Source: Nocardia brasiliensis ATCC 700358 (lineage in GTDB: Bacteria; Actinomycetota; Actinomycetes; Mycobacteriales; Mycobacteriaceae). Taken from it: a stretch of 64,000 nt of DNA. Below, one piece after another: positions 35,102 to 43,389 of the stretch. The DNA lies in contig NC_018681.1 of the NCBI RefSeq assembly GCF_000250675.2, positions 1,984,001-2,048,000 on the forward strand, read 5' to 3'. The translations under genes and the position numbers were made by a program. Numbering within the stretch: the stretch's first letter is position 1; every line of letters starts with the position of its first letter. The notes under the pieces were generated by a model, which made no database searches, was not told the origin of the DNA, and was given only the letters and a program-made list of their open reading frames with translations.

Positions 35102-36082
35102 TTAGTGGTGGCCGAGGACTGGGTGGGGGCGGTAGGGGGTTTCCAGTGTGGTGATTTCGTCGTCGGTGAGATGTAGCCGCATGGCGTCGAGTGCGTCGTT
35201 CAGGTGGTTCGGTTTGGTGGCGCCGATGATGGGGGCGGTGATGCCGGGGCGGCCGAGGAGCCAGGCGAGGGCGATCTGGGCGGGCGGCAGGTCGCGGGCG
35301 GCGGCTACTCGGCGGACCGCGTCGACGACGTCGAAGTCGTTGTCGGTGTACATGTTCGCGGCGATGTGGTCGGAGCCGGCGCGGGCAGTGGTGGGGTGGC
35401 CGCCGCGGGTGCGGGAGCCGGTGAGGAGTCCGCGGGCGAGCGGACTCCAGGGGATCACGCCGACGCCCTGGTCGCGGCAGAGTGGGAGCATCTCGCGTTC
35501 CTCCTCCCGGTAGACGAGGTTGTAGTGGTTCTGCATCGCGACGAACTTCGTCCAGCCGTGCGTTCCGGCGACGTGCTGCGCCTTCGCGAACTGCCAGGCG
35601 AACATGCTGGATGCGCCGAGATACCGCGCTTTCCCGGCGGTGACCACCTCGTGGAGCGCCTGCATGGTTTCCTCGATCGGCGTCTCGTCGTCCCAGCGGT
35701 GGATCTGATATAGGTCCACGTGGTCGACACCCAGCCGATCGAGCGAGGCGTCGATGGCGGACATGATGTGTTTGCGGGACAAGCCTTTGTCGTTCGGCCC
35801 CGAACCCATCGGGAAGTACACCTTGGTGGCCAGCACGTAGTCGTCGCGGCGCGGGAACAGCTTGCCCAGCAGCCGCCCGGTGATCGATTCGCTGACTCCC
35901 GCGGAGTACATGTCCGCGGTGTCGAAGAAGTTCACTCCCGACTCGGCGGCCTGCCGGACGATCGGTTCGGCGGCGTCTTCGCTGAGCACCCACGCCCACG
36001 ACGCGGGGTCGCCGTAGCTCATCATGCCCAGGCAGATCCGGGACACGTTCAGACCCGTGTGTCCGAGCCGGATGTATTCCAT
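35102..36082 (-). CDS. Aldo/keto reductase
   Basis: The 326-aa NADPH-dependent oxidoreductase of the AKR superfamily begins MEYIRLGHTGLNVSRICLGMM and has the catalytic Asp in FFDTADMYS, the Lys in VLATKVYFPM and the His in DLYQIHRWDD, plus the cofactor region GATKPNHL near the C-terminus. It resembles the YajO/Tas-type group. The start overlaps the stop of the EamA exporter gene by one base (TGATG), so the two are translationally coupled. The substrate is not predictable. Confidence 0.92.
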   Translation of the reverse strand: MEYIRLGHTGLNVSRICLGMMSYGDPASWAWVLSEDAAEPIVRQAAESGVNFFDTADMYSAGVSESITGRLLGKLFPRRDDYVLATKVYFPMGSGPNDKGLSRKHIMSAIDASLDRLGVDHVDLYQIHRWDDETPIEETMQALHEVVTAGKARYLGASSMFAWQFAKAQHVAGTHGWTKFVAMQNHYNLVYREEEREMLPLCRDQGVGVIPWSPLARGLLTGSRTRGGHPTTARAGSDHIAANMYTDNDFDVVDAVRRVAAARDLPPAQIALAWLLGRPGITAPIIGATKPNHLNDALDAMRLHLTDDEITTLETPYRPHPVLGHH

Positions 36083-36969
36083 CAGTTCTCCTCGTTTTCG
36101 TGTTTTTCCTGGTGGATTGAGACGCCCGCGGCGATCAGCGCGATGCCGGCCAGCTCCTGGACGGTGGGGACTTGGGCGAGCACCACGATCCCGATCACCG
36201 CCGCGACCGCGGGGAGGATGCTGAGCAGCAGGGCGAAGGTGCTGCGACGCAGTCGCGCCATGGCGAGCTGATCGGTCACGTAGGGAATGACCGAGGAGCA
36301 GAGCCCGACGCCGATCCCGGCGAGCAATGCCGCGGGACTGGTGAACGCCGGGACAGCAGCGCCGAGACAGAACGGCGTCGCCACCACCGCGGCGATCGAC
36401 ATCGCGGCGGCGAGCTGGTCGAGGCCGGAAACCGCTGCGCTGTTGGCGATCCGGTGGCCGAGCAGCACGTACAGCAGGAACAGCGCGCAGTTGGCGAACG
36501 CGAAGACGAATCCGGTCGGCGCGCCGGCCAGCTGGATATCGGTCAGCGCGACGACCCCGCCGGCCGCGAGCACGAGGGCGATCATGTTGCGGCCGTTGCG
36601 TAGACCGATCGCGGCGAGCACGATCGGCCCGAGGAATTCGATCGCGCCGACGGTGGCCAGCGGTAACCGTGCGATGGCGAGGTAGAAGGTCGCGTTCATC
36701 GCCGCGAGCACGATCCCGAGCGCGAGCAGCACCCGCCGCTGCTCGGCGGTGCCGCGCCGGAGCAACCGCCACGGCCGGCGCCAGGCCGCGAACACCAGTG
36801 CGGCGCTGGCGATCCGCAGCCACGCCACGCCGAGCACATCCACCCGGACGAACAGCAGCACCGCGCAGGCGGGACCGAGGTAATGGAAGAGCGCGCTGAT
36901 GCCGAAGTAGGTCACGGCGGGCACCCGTGGGGGCCTGCGCTGTGCGACGATCCGTGACGATTCGGTCAT
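36082..36969 (-). CDS. EamA-family (DMT) transporter
   Basis: The 295-aa protein has ten predicted membrane helices in two EamA repeats, with GAIEFLGPIVLAAIG at the first repeat end and GLCSSVIPYVTDQLAMARL in the second, like RhtA-type threonine/homoserine exporters. The ATG at 36969 is about 10 nt after GGAAG. It is divergent from an Lrp/AsnC gene, mirroring the Lrp-LysE pair at 32.5-33.7 kb, and is coupled to the aldo/keto reductase downstream. Confidence 0.9.
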   Translation of the reverse strand: MTESSRIVAQRRPPRVPAVTYFGISALFHYLGPACAVLLFVRVDVLGVAWLRIASAALVFAAWRRPWRLLRRGTAEQRRVLLALGIVLAAMNATFYLAIARLPLATVGAIEFLGPIVLAAIGLRNGRNMIALVLAAGGVVALTDIQLAGAPTGFVFAFANCALFLLYVLLGHRIANSAAVSGLDQLAAAMSIAAVVATPFCLGAAVPAFTSPAALLAGIGVGLCSSVIPYVTDQLAMARLRRSTFALLLSILPAVAAVIGIVVLAQVPTVQELAGIALIAAGVSIHQEKHENEEN

Positions 36970-36975
36970 GCGGAG

Positions 36976-37023
36976 TATCTTCCGAAGAAATACCCACGGC
37001 CGGAATGGCACTATCCAGGAAGA
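36976..37023. promoter_or_regulatory. Candidate Lrp/AsnC half-sites in EamA/Lrp gap
   Basis: ATCTTCC (36976-36982) and GGAAGAT (37017-37023 region) form a widely spaced inverted pair in the 63-nt gap between the divergent genes. The same heptamer forms the dyad upstream of the other Lrp gene. Confidence 0.4.
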
Positions 37024-37032
37024 TGGCGTGAG

Positions 37033-37539
37033 TTGTCTGGAAAATCAAGGCCGAACGGCAATATTGCCTTCACCGATCGGGCACGGCTGTTGGACGAGGT
37101 GAATGTGCGCCTGCTCAACGAGTTGCACGCCGATCCGCGACTGTCCATGTCCGAACTCGCGCGCCGCGTCGGCATGTCGGCGCCCGCGGTCACCGAGCGG
37201 GTGCAGCGCCTGGAGCAGAGCGGCGTGATCACCGGCTTCCGGATGGAGGTGGACCCGGCCGCGCTCGGCATGCCGGTGACCGCGCTGGTGCGCATCCGGC
37301 CCGGGCCCGGCCAGCTGCCCAAGATTGTGGCGGCCGCTCGGGACACCCCGCAGGTGGTCGAGTGCTTCCGGATCACCGGCGAGGACTGCTTCCTGCTGAA
37401 GGTGCACGGTCCGTCGATCGGCGAACTGGAGGAACTGCTCGACGGGTTCCTCATGTTCGGCCAGACCACCACCTCGATCGTGGTATCCGAGCCGGTACCC
37501 CGCCGCCCCTTACCCGTCCCCGCGCAGCGCAAGCGTTAG
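37033..37539 (+). CDS. Lrp/AsnC-family regulator
   Basis: The 168-aa protein has an AsnC-type helix-turn-helix (about 20-70: NVRLLNELHADPRLSMSELA, RRVGMSAPAVTERVQRLEQS) and a RAM domain. The start is probably TTG at 37033, about 10 nt after AGGAAG; no ATG or GTG in frame precedes the HTH. Divergence from an EamA exporter suggests amino-acid-dependent control of export. Confidence 0.9.
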   Translation: MSGKSRPNGNIAFTDRARLLDEVNVRLLNELHADPRLSMSELARRVGMSAPAVTERVQRLEQSGVITGFRMEVDPAALGMPVTALVRIRPGPGQLPKIVAAARDTPQVVECFRITGEDCFLLKVHGPSIGELEELLDGFLMFGQTTTSIVVSEPVPRRPLPVPAQRKR

Positions 37540-37570
37540 TGAGCGCGGCGAGTGGGTGCGGGAGGCGCGA

Positions 37571-38386
37571 TTATGCGCGGGCGGTGTTGAGCAGACCGCT
37601 CTCGGCTCGCGGCCAGGGGGTGTTGGGGTTGTCGCGGATGTGTTCGGTGGCGCGCGCGATCGCTTGGCTGTAGCGGGAATTCGCGGCGTCGTGGGTGAGC
37701 AACGCGACGCCGATCATCACCGGCGCGACGGCGTGCACGCCCGCGTCGAACCAGCGGCCGTCGCGCACGTGCGGGTAGGTGTTGAGCCCGACCGTCAGCG
37801 CGAGCAACGCGACCTCGGCGGCGACGACCTGTGTGCGACTGTCCAGCACGCCCCACTCGGTGATCTTGGTGGTGCCCACCATGATGATCACCAGGCAGAC
37901 GCTGATCATCGCCTCGACCAGGTAGCTGAACCAGTACAGGGGGTCGCCTGCACCGTCCGGCGCGATGTTGTGCTGCACGTTGACCGCCGACCACAGCATG
38001 CCCGCGATCACCACGCCGGCCAGCGCGCGCAGCGACCACGTACGGTGCCGGTACAGCGACGCCAGCTGGGCGTGCGGGCTGGATTCCCGGCGTTGCGCGG
38101 CAATGGCCTTGCGCGCCATCAGCAGATCGCGGATGTCGGCCTTGTCGATGGCTTCCTTGGTCTGCCGGGCGCGGTCGGCCGCGGCGGACACGGCCTGGGC
38201 GTACTTCCACCGCTGGCCGCGCTCCTGCGTGCGGATGCGTTCGGCCAGCTCGCGCTCGGCCTCCAGCTCGTCCTCGGCCAGTACGTCGGTCAGCGCGGGA
38301 TCGAACTGGTAGGCGAGCCGTCCGCGGGCCCGCTCGACCCGCCTGGCCAGCTGTGCGACTTCGTCGATGGGGTGTTCGTCGGGCAT
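37571..38386 (-). CDS. Four-helix membrane protein, DUF2637/Spd-like
   Basis: The 271-aa protein has a charged, coiled-coil-like cytoplasmic N-terminal half (1-125, rich in Arg/Glu/Ala) and four hydrophobic segments at about 133-151, 163-185, 198-214 and 222-240. The stretch ALAGVVIAGMLWSAVNVQHN is reminiscent of DUF2637/Spd proteins linked to conjugal spread of actinobacterial plasmids, but no other transfer gene is nearby. ATG 38386 follows TTTGGAG. Function unknown; chromosomal relatives exist without plasmids. Confidence 0.7.
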   Translation of the reverse strand: MPDEHPIDEVAQLARRVERARGRLAYQFDPALTDVLAEDELEAERELAERIRTQERGQRWKYAQAVSAAADRARQTKEAIDKADIRDLLMARKAIAAQRRESSPHAQLASLYRHRTWSLRALAGVVIAGMLWSAVNVQHNIAPDGAGDPLYWFSYLVEAMISVCLVIIMVGTTKITEWGVLDSRTQVVAAEVALLALTVGLNTYPHVRDGRWFDAGVHAVAPVMIGVALLTHDAANSRYSQAIARATEHIRDNPNTPWPRAESGLLNTARA

Positions 38387-38577
38387 GCGGCTCCAAAAGT
38401 GGATGTGCTGAACGGAACTCGACAAATAGCAAGACGCCGGGCAGCCCGCTCACCGAGAGCTGGGTCCCAGCTCGATGAGAGGGTATCGGACGCGAGGCCC
38501 CGATACCCACTCTTCCTAGTCGATTCCGCGCGCCAACAACACGCCACGCGGTCGATTGCACCGAAAAACGCGGCGCG

Positions 38578-38955
38578 TCACTCCGGTTCGATGGCCATGT
38601 CGTCCTGGCTCCAGAAGGCACGCATGCGCACGATCTTGCCCGTGTCGTCGAATTCCATGTAGTCGATGGGCGACATGGTGAAGCGCTGGCCGCCGACGCG
38701 CGTGATGATCGTGAACTGGAAGGCCACCTCGTTGCCCGCGACGCGCACCGAGTCGGTGCGCAATTCGGTCTCGCGGTCCAGGGGCGCGAGGATCTCGTAG
38801 AACTCGCGGATGGCCTCGTGGCCGTGCCGCACCGGTGCGCCCACCGGGTCTTCGACGGTCGCCTCGGGCGCGTAGAGCTCGACGATGGCTTCGGTCGGAC
38901 CCGAGCCGACCAACTTGACGTACCGGTCGACGACATCACGGATCTGCTCGGTCAT
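38578..38955 (-). CDS. Ketosteroid-isomerase-like (NTF2-fold) protein
   Basis: The 125-aa protein is a single NTF2-fold domain close to actinobacterial steroid delta-isomerases such as Rv0760c: ELYAPEATVEDPVGAPVRHG with the candidate catalytic Asp, then PIDYMEFDDTGKIVRMRAFW. The enzyme type moves a steroid double bond; no other steroid gene is in the window, so the real substrate may differ. AGGAGT precedes the ATG by 6 nt. It is monocistronic. Confidence 0.85.
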   Translation of the reverse strand: MTEQIRDVVDRYVKLVGSGPTEAIVELYAPEATVEDPVGAPVRHGHEAIREFYEILAPLDRETELRTDSVRVAGNEVAFQFTIITRVGGQRFTMSPIDYMEFDDTGKIVRMRAFWSQDDMAIEPE

Positions 38956-39076
38956 CTGAACTCCTGCGGAATTGAAACGTGTTCTAATTCCGGCAGCGTA
39001 GCAGCATGTCGGCGCGGACGAAACGGCAAACGGGCGGGATGGTTTCGCCCATCCCGCCCGAGGGCGTGCCCGCTCG

Positions 39077-40390
39077 CTACCCGGCGGCGGCGAACCCGGC
39101 GCGCAGATCGGCGAGGATGTCCTCGATTCCCTCGATACCCACCGCGAGCCGGACCAGTCCCGGGGTGACGCCGGAGCTGAGCTGTTCGTCGGGGGTCAGC
39201 TGGGAATGCGTGGTGGAGGCCGGGTGGATGACCAGCGAGCGCACATCGCCGATATTGGCGACGTGGCTGTGCAGGGTCAGCGCCTCGACGAAACGTTTGC
39301 CCGCGTCGACGCCGCCGGCGAGTTCGAACCCGATCACCGCGCCCGCACCCCGCGGCGCCAGCGTCTTCCCGCGTTCGTACCACGGCGAGGACGGCAGCCC
39401 GGCATAGGACACCGAGGTGACTTCCGGCCTGCTGCTGAGGAATTCGGCCACCTGATGGGCATTGCTCACGTGCCGCTCGATGCGCAGGCTCAGCGTCTCC
39501 AGCCCCTGGCTGATCAGGAACGCGTTGAACGGCGAGACCGCCGCGCCCAGATCACGCAGCAGCTGCACCCGGGCCTTGAGCGCGAACGCGGGCGCACCCA
39601 GATCCGCGTACACCACACCGTGGTAGCTGGGATCGGGGACCACGAAACCGGGGAAACGCGGCTCCTCGCCGGACCGGACGGTCCAGTCGAAGGTGCCGCC
39701 GTCGACGATGACGCCGGCGATGGCCGAGCCGTGCCCGCCGAGATACTTGGTCGCCGAGTGCACCACGATGTCGGCGCCGTGCGCGAAGGGCTGGATCAAA
39801 TACGGTGTGGCGACGGTGTTGTCGACGATGAGCGGAACGCCCGCGGCATGCGCGACGTCGGCGATGCCGCGGATGTCGAAGATGTGGTTCTGCGGATTCG
39901 AGATGGTCTCGCCGTAGAACGCCTTGGTGTTCGGCCGGATCGCGGCGCGCCACTGTTCGAGGTCGTCCGGGTCGTCGACGAAGGACACCTCGATGCCGAG
40001 TTTGGGCAGCGTGTAGTGGAAGAGGTTGTAGGTGCCGCCGTACAGCCGTGGACTGGACACCAGGTGATCACCCGCGCCCGCGAGGTTCAGGATCGCCAGC
40101 GTCTCCGCCGCCTGCCCGGACGAGAGCAGCAGCGCCGCGACGCCGCCCTCGAGCGCCGCGATCCGCTGCTCCACCGCGTCCTGGGTGGGGTTCATGATCC
40201 GGGTGTAGATGTTGCCCGGTTCGGCCAGACCGAACAGCGCCGCCGCATGGTCGGTATCGCGGAAGGTGTAGGAGGTGGTCTGGTAGATCGGCAGCGCGCG
40301 GGCGCTGGTCGCGCCGTCGGGGACCTGGCCGACATGGACCTGCTTGGTCTCGAAACTCCACGTCGCGGACGGGTCGAGCGACTCTGTCAT
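39077..40390 (-). CDS. metY: O-acetylhomoserine sulfhydrylase
   Basis: The PLP enzyme makes homocysteine from O-acetylhomoserine and sulfide in methionine synthesis. The 437-aa length and motifs fit the MetY branch (M. tuberculosis Rv3340): YQTTSYTFRDTDHAAALFGL near the start, SSGQAAETLAILNLAGAGD, and PLP-lysine Lys215 in HSATKYLGGHG. ATG 40390 follows AGGAGCATCG. metX, usually beside it, is absent; instead an OsmC gene lies 25 nt upstream on the same strand. Confidence 0.94.
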   Translation of the reverse strand: MTESLDPSATWSFETKQVHVGQVPDGATSARALPIYQTTSYTFRDTDHAAALFGLAEPGNIYTRIMNPTQDAVEQRIAALEGGVAALLLSSGQAAETLAILNLAGAGDHLVSSPRLYGGTYNLFHYTLPKLGIEVSFVDDPDDLEQWRAAIRPNTKAFYGETISNPQNHIFDIRGIADVAHAAGVPLIVDNTVATPYLIQPFAHGADIVVHSATKYLGGHGSAIAGVIVDGGTFDWTVRSGEEPRFPGFVVPDPSYHGVVYADLGAPAFALKARVQLLRDLGAAVSPFNAFLISQGLETLSLRIERHVSNAHQVAEFLSSRPEVTSVSYAGLPSSPWYERGKTLAPRGAGAVIGFELAGGVDAGKRFVEALTLHSHVANIGDVRSLVIHPASTTHSQLTPDEQLSSGVTPGLVRLAVGIEGIEDILADLRAGFAAAG

Positions 40391-40415
40391 CGATGCTCCT
40401 GGGTTATCGCGGTGG

Positions 40416-40931
40416 CTAGTGGGTGATCAGGGTGGTTTCGACCGGTGTGACGCCGGTGCTGAGATCGAGGACCGGGCAGTGCGCGTCGACCGAGCGCTGG
40501 AGCTGCGCGTAGCGCTGCGGCGTCTCCGGTCCGGAGATCCGGACGGTCACCCGGACGGCCTGGAAGCCGGCGCGGACGCTGTCGTCCAAGCCGAAGAAGC
40601 CGCGGACGTCGAGATCTCCCTCGGCCTGGACCTCGAGTTCGTCGACGGCGATCCCGAGTCGCTGGGCCCAGAAGCGGTAGGTCACCACCTGGCAGGAGAT
40701 CAGCGCGGCGAGGTAGACCTCGACGGGGTTGGCGGCGGTGTCGTCGCCGCCGAGCGTGGGTGGTTCGTCTACCCGGACGACGTGCCTGCGCGCGGTGATC
40801 GTGCTGCCCACGGGGCCGTCCGGGGTGCCTGCGGCGCGGAACACCACCAGCGCGTTCGCGGGGTCGGTCGCGACCGCTTGTGCGGTGGCGTCGCCGATAT
40901 CGTTGAGCGGAGTGCTCAGATGAGTGGTCAC
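40416..40931 (-). CDS. OsmC/Ohr-family protein
   Basis: OsmC-type proteins reduce organic hydroperoxides using two cysteines. Both are present: Cys in EVYLAALISCQVVTYRF and Cys in VDAHCPVLD. The start is ambiguous: GTG 40931 (VTTHLSTPLND) gives a 171-aa protein of usual length, GTG 40958 a 180-aa form. It lies 25 nt upstream of metY and may be co-transcribed, fitting a link between sulfur metabolism and peroxide stress. Confidence 0.85.
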   Translation of the reverse strand: MTTHLSTPLNDIGDATAQAVATDPANALVVFRAAGTPDGPVGSTITARRHVVRVDEPPTLGGDDTAANPVEVYLAALISCQVVTYRFWAQRLGIAVDELEVQAEGDLDVRGFFGLDDSVRAGFQAVRVTVRISGPETPQRYAQLQRSVDAHCPVLDLSTGVTPVETTLITH

Positions 40932-40958
40932 GGCTGTGAACGGTAGGAAGCCCGGCAC

Positions 40959-41508
40959 GCGCTGACGATGGTTTGATTCGGACAGAACCCAACGGTGGAC
41001 GCCGCTGCTTTCGTCCTCGTTCGACGCCTGCGGGGGCGGTCAAGCAATGGATCCGCTCAATCATCGAACGGGCGACGGCGCTTCGGCCGGTCGCGAAGTC
41101 CCCCCAAAGTTTGGCTTGCCCCCGCAGTCGCTCTTCTTTTGTCGGCATCGGCGCTGACGAGACACGGTGACGATCGGGGAAACCGATCGCGCCCGGAGCC
41201 GGAAATCGCCGTTGATCTCCCGTGGTTCGCCGTTGAACCTTGATCCCGCGCTGATGCTTTCGTCCATTGTGTCGCATCGATCGGGTGCGGTGTTACGTCC
41301 GTTTCGGTGTACGGACCGGAAGTCATTGTTCATCCCATTTGCCCGTTGTGTGCCGCTCGATTACTGCTCCCAACGGCCCCGGTCCAGGAAACTCATCGCT
41401 AACTCCGCCGAAATGGTCCCGGTGTGTCGACCTTGCGCTGCCGGTGAAGTGCTGTTTACTCGGTCCGGTCAACCAGATGTTCGAGTGACGAGTGGAAGCG
41501 GAGGAGAC
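40959..41508. other. 550-nt region upstream of mihF
   Basis: No independent gene is supported. The mihF frame stays open upstream to 41167 but the encoded stretch has no recognisable domain and no start signal, whereas GGAGGAG directly precedes 41509. The region is lower in G+C (for example 41310-41360) and probably contains the mihF promoter. Confidence 0.5.
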
Positions 41509-41823
41509 ATGGCACTGCCTACCATGACCGCGGAGCAGCGCACTGAGGCGCTGGCCAAAGCGGCAGCGGTCCGCAAGGCGCGCTCCGAACTGATCGGCAA
41601 GGTGAAGGCGGGCAAGGTTTCGGTCGCCGATCTGCTGAAGAAGGCCGACTCCGATGAGCTGGTCAAGAAGACCAAGGTCGCCGCGGTGATCAAGGCTCTG
41701 CCCGGTGTCGGACCGGTGAAGGCGGCCAAGCTGATGGACCAGGCCGAGATCCCGGAGGATCGTCGTATCGGTGGGCTCGGCGCGCGGCAGCGTGCGGCCC
41801 TGCTCGACGCCCTGAAGGACTGA
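41509..41823 (+). CDS. mihF: Integration host factor, actinobacterial type (mIHF)
   Basis: The 104-aa nucleoid protein starts MALPTMTAEQRTEALAKAAAV and has the mIHF DNA-binding helix-turn-helix stretch VAAVIKALPGVGPVKAAKLMD and the tail IGGLGARQRAALLDAL. Mycobacterial mIHF is essential and bends DNA; its gene is normally next to gmk and rpoZ. Neither is here, so this is either a relocated gene or a second copy. ATG 41509 follows GGAGGAGAC. A strong hairpin terminator follows at 41898. Confidence 0.9.
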   Translation: MALPTMTAEQRTEALAKAAAVRKARSELIGKVKAGKVSVADLLKKADSDELVKKTKVAAVIKALPGVGPVKAAKLMDQAEIPEDRRIGGLGARQRAALLDALKD

Positions 41824-41897
41824 CGGGGCTAAGCGGACCGAACAGCTCTACCTCGGTGGCGCGGCTGAGCCCGCGCACGACCGCCTAGACAGTTCAA

Positions 41898-41934
41898 ACG
41901 CCCCACAGCGCCGGCACGGGCTGTGGGGCGTTGT
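41898..41934. terminator. Bidirectional terminator after mihF
   Basis: ACGCCCCACAGC (41898-41909) pairs perfectly with GCTGTGGGGCGT (41920-41931) around a 10-nt loop. It lies between the mihF end and the end of a convergent membrane-protein gene and can serve both. Confidence 0.8.
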
Positions 41935-41939
41935 CGTCG

Positions 41940-42473
41940 CTAACCCCGTTTGCGGCGTGGAAACCGGACGGTGATCGGGCTCGGATCCGACATCGGAATA
42001 TCGCCGCGCGGCGGCAGCAGCACGCAGGCCGCGGCGAGCGCCACCAGCAGGGCCGAGGCGAGCACGCTCAGCGTGAAGCTCACGGTGCTCATCCCGTCGG
42101 GTTGGTGGAAGAGGTGATAGACGACATGCGGCACGCTGAAGAAGAGCCAGCCCAAGCCCGCGATCCGTGCCACGGTGGTGCCGTCGACGACCAGCGCGGC
42201 GATCGATACCGCGGTCAAGGCGAGGAAGAACGCGCCGACATCGGCCGCGAGATGATGGTTGTACGGGCCGTCCGCCGCGACCCACCGCATGCCGAAACCG
42301 GGAAAGCTGGTGTACCAGGAGTGCGGCGCCACCGTGGCCCACAGTCCGCTGATCGCGCCTTGAACGGCCAGCACCACCAAGACGATTCGAGTCGCCAGCA
42401 GGCGGCGGCGATACTGCTCGAACCGCATCCGCACGCGCAGCCCCTCCTGCGTGCCCTCCACCGAAATCCGCAT
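41940..42473 (-). CDS. Hypothetical four-helix membrane protein
   Basis: The 177-aa protein has four hydrophobic segments (about 25-45, 76-95, 102-122, 132-152) and polar termini. The loop between the first two contains SWYTSFPGFGMRWVAADGPYNHHL and a later HVVYHLFH cluster is His-rich; both are like DoxX-related or haem-contacting small membrane proteins, but I cannot assign a family. ATG 42473 follows GGAGAG. It precedes no operon partner; fdhD ends 80 nt upstream on the same strand. Confidence 0.75.
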   Translation of the reverse strand: MRISVEGTQEGLRVRMRFEQYRRRLLATRIVLVVLAVQGAISGLWATVAPHSWYTSFPGFGMRWVAADGPYNHHLAADVGAFFLALTAVSIAALVVDGTTVARIAGLGWLFFSVPHVVYHLFHQPDGMSTVSFTLSVLASALLVALAAACVLLPPRGDIPMSDPSPITVRFPRRKRG

Positions 42474-42552
42474 CGGTCTCTCCGTTCCCGCCGAACCGCT
42501 CCGATCACGTAGCTGTCACGGTAAAGCCGGTGTTCGGGTCGGGCAAGGGTAC

Positions 42553-43389
42553 TCAGGCCGGCATCGGCGTGGCGTTCGAGGCGACGACCCGATCCGGGTG
42601 GGTGTAGACGTTCATCGTGTCGCCGCGCAGGAATCCGACCAGCGTCAGCCCCGCTTCGGCGGCCAGGTCGACCGCGAGCGAACTGGGCGCCGAGACCGCG
42701 CCGAGCATCGGAATGCCCGCCATCACCGCCTTCTGCACCAGCTCGAACGAGGCGCGCCCGCTCACGATGAGCACCAGATCGGCTGCGGGGACCCGATTCT
42801 GCCGCAGCGCCCAGCCGATCACCTTGTCCACCGCGTTGTGCCTGCCGATGTCCTCGCGCACGGCGAGCACCGTGCCGTCGGCCGCGAACAGGCCCGCCGC
42901 GTGCAGCCCACCGGTGGCCTCGAACAGGGATTGCTTGCCGCGCAACGTCTCCGGCATGGCGCCGAGCGTGTGCGGGTCCACCGCGATGCCCTTCTCGGCG
43001 ATCGGGTAGCGGGTGTTCTTGCGCACCTCGTCCAGGGCGGTCTTTCCGCAGAGCCCGCAGGCGCCGGTGGTCAGGAAGCTGCGGGTCTGCACCGGGACCG
43101 GGTTGCGCAGCGTGAGATCGAGGACGTTGTAGGTGTTGCGGCCGTCGTCGTCGGTGCCCGAACAGTAGCGAGCCGCCGTGATGTCCTCGGCGACGCCGAT
43201 CATGGCCTCGCTCAACAGGAATCCGTGCACCAGGTCCACATCGTTACCCGGCGTGCGCATGGTGACGGTCAGCGACCGGCCGCCGATCCGGATCTCCAGC
43301 GGCTCTTCGACGGCCAGGGTGTCGGGGCGCTGGATCTCTCCGGTCGGCGAGATCCGGCGCGTCCGGCGGCGGGCGGTGACTCTACTCAT
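42553..43389 (-). CDS. fdhD: Formate dehydrogenase sulfurtransferase FdhD
   Basis: FdhD passes sulfur to the molybdenum cofactor of formate dehydrogenases. The 278-aa protein has the essential Cys111-Gly-Leu-Cys114 loop (TTGACGLCGK), VEEPLEIRIGG near the start, and REDIGRHNAVDKVIG. The ATG at 43389 overlaps the end of fdhF by 8 nt, giving translational coupling with its client enzyme. Confidence 0.95.
   Translation of the reverse strand: MSRVTARRRTRRISPTGEIQRPDTLAVEEPLEIRIGGRSLTVTMRTPGNDVDLVHGFLLSEAMIGVAEDITAARYCSGTDDDGRNTYNVLDLTLRNPVPVQTRSFLTTGACGLCGKTALDEVRKNTRYPIAEKGIAVDPHTLGAMPETLRGKQSLFEATGGLHAAGLFAADGTVLAVREDIGRHNAVDKVIGWALRQNRVPAADLVLIVSGRASFELVQKAVMAGIPMLGAVSAPSSLAVDLAAEAGLTLVGFLRGDTMNVYTHPDRVVASNATPMPA

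Noticed and set aside
41167..41508. In-frame N-terminal extension of mIHF
   Set aside because: The added residues show no family similarity and have no start signal, whereas GGAGGAG directly precedes the standard start at 41509.
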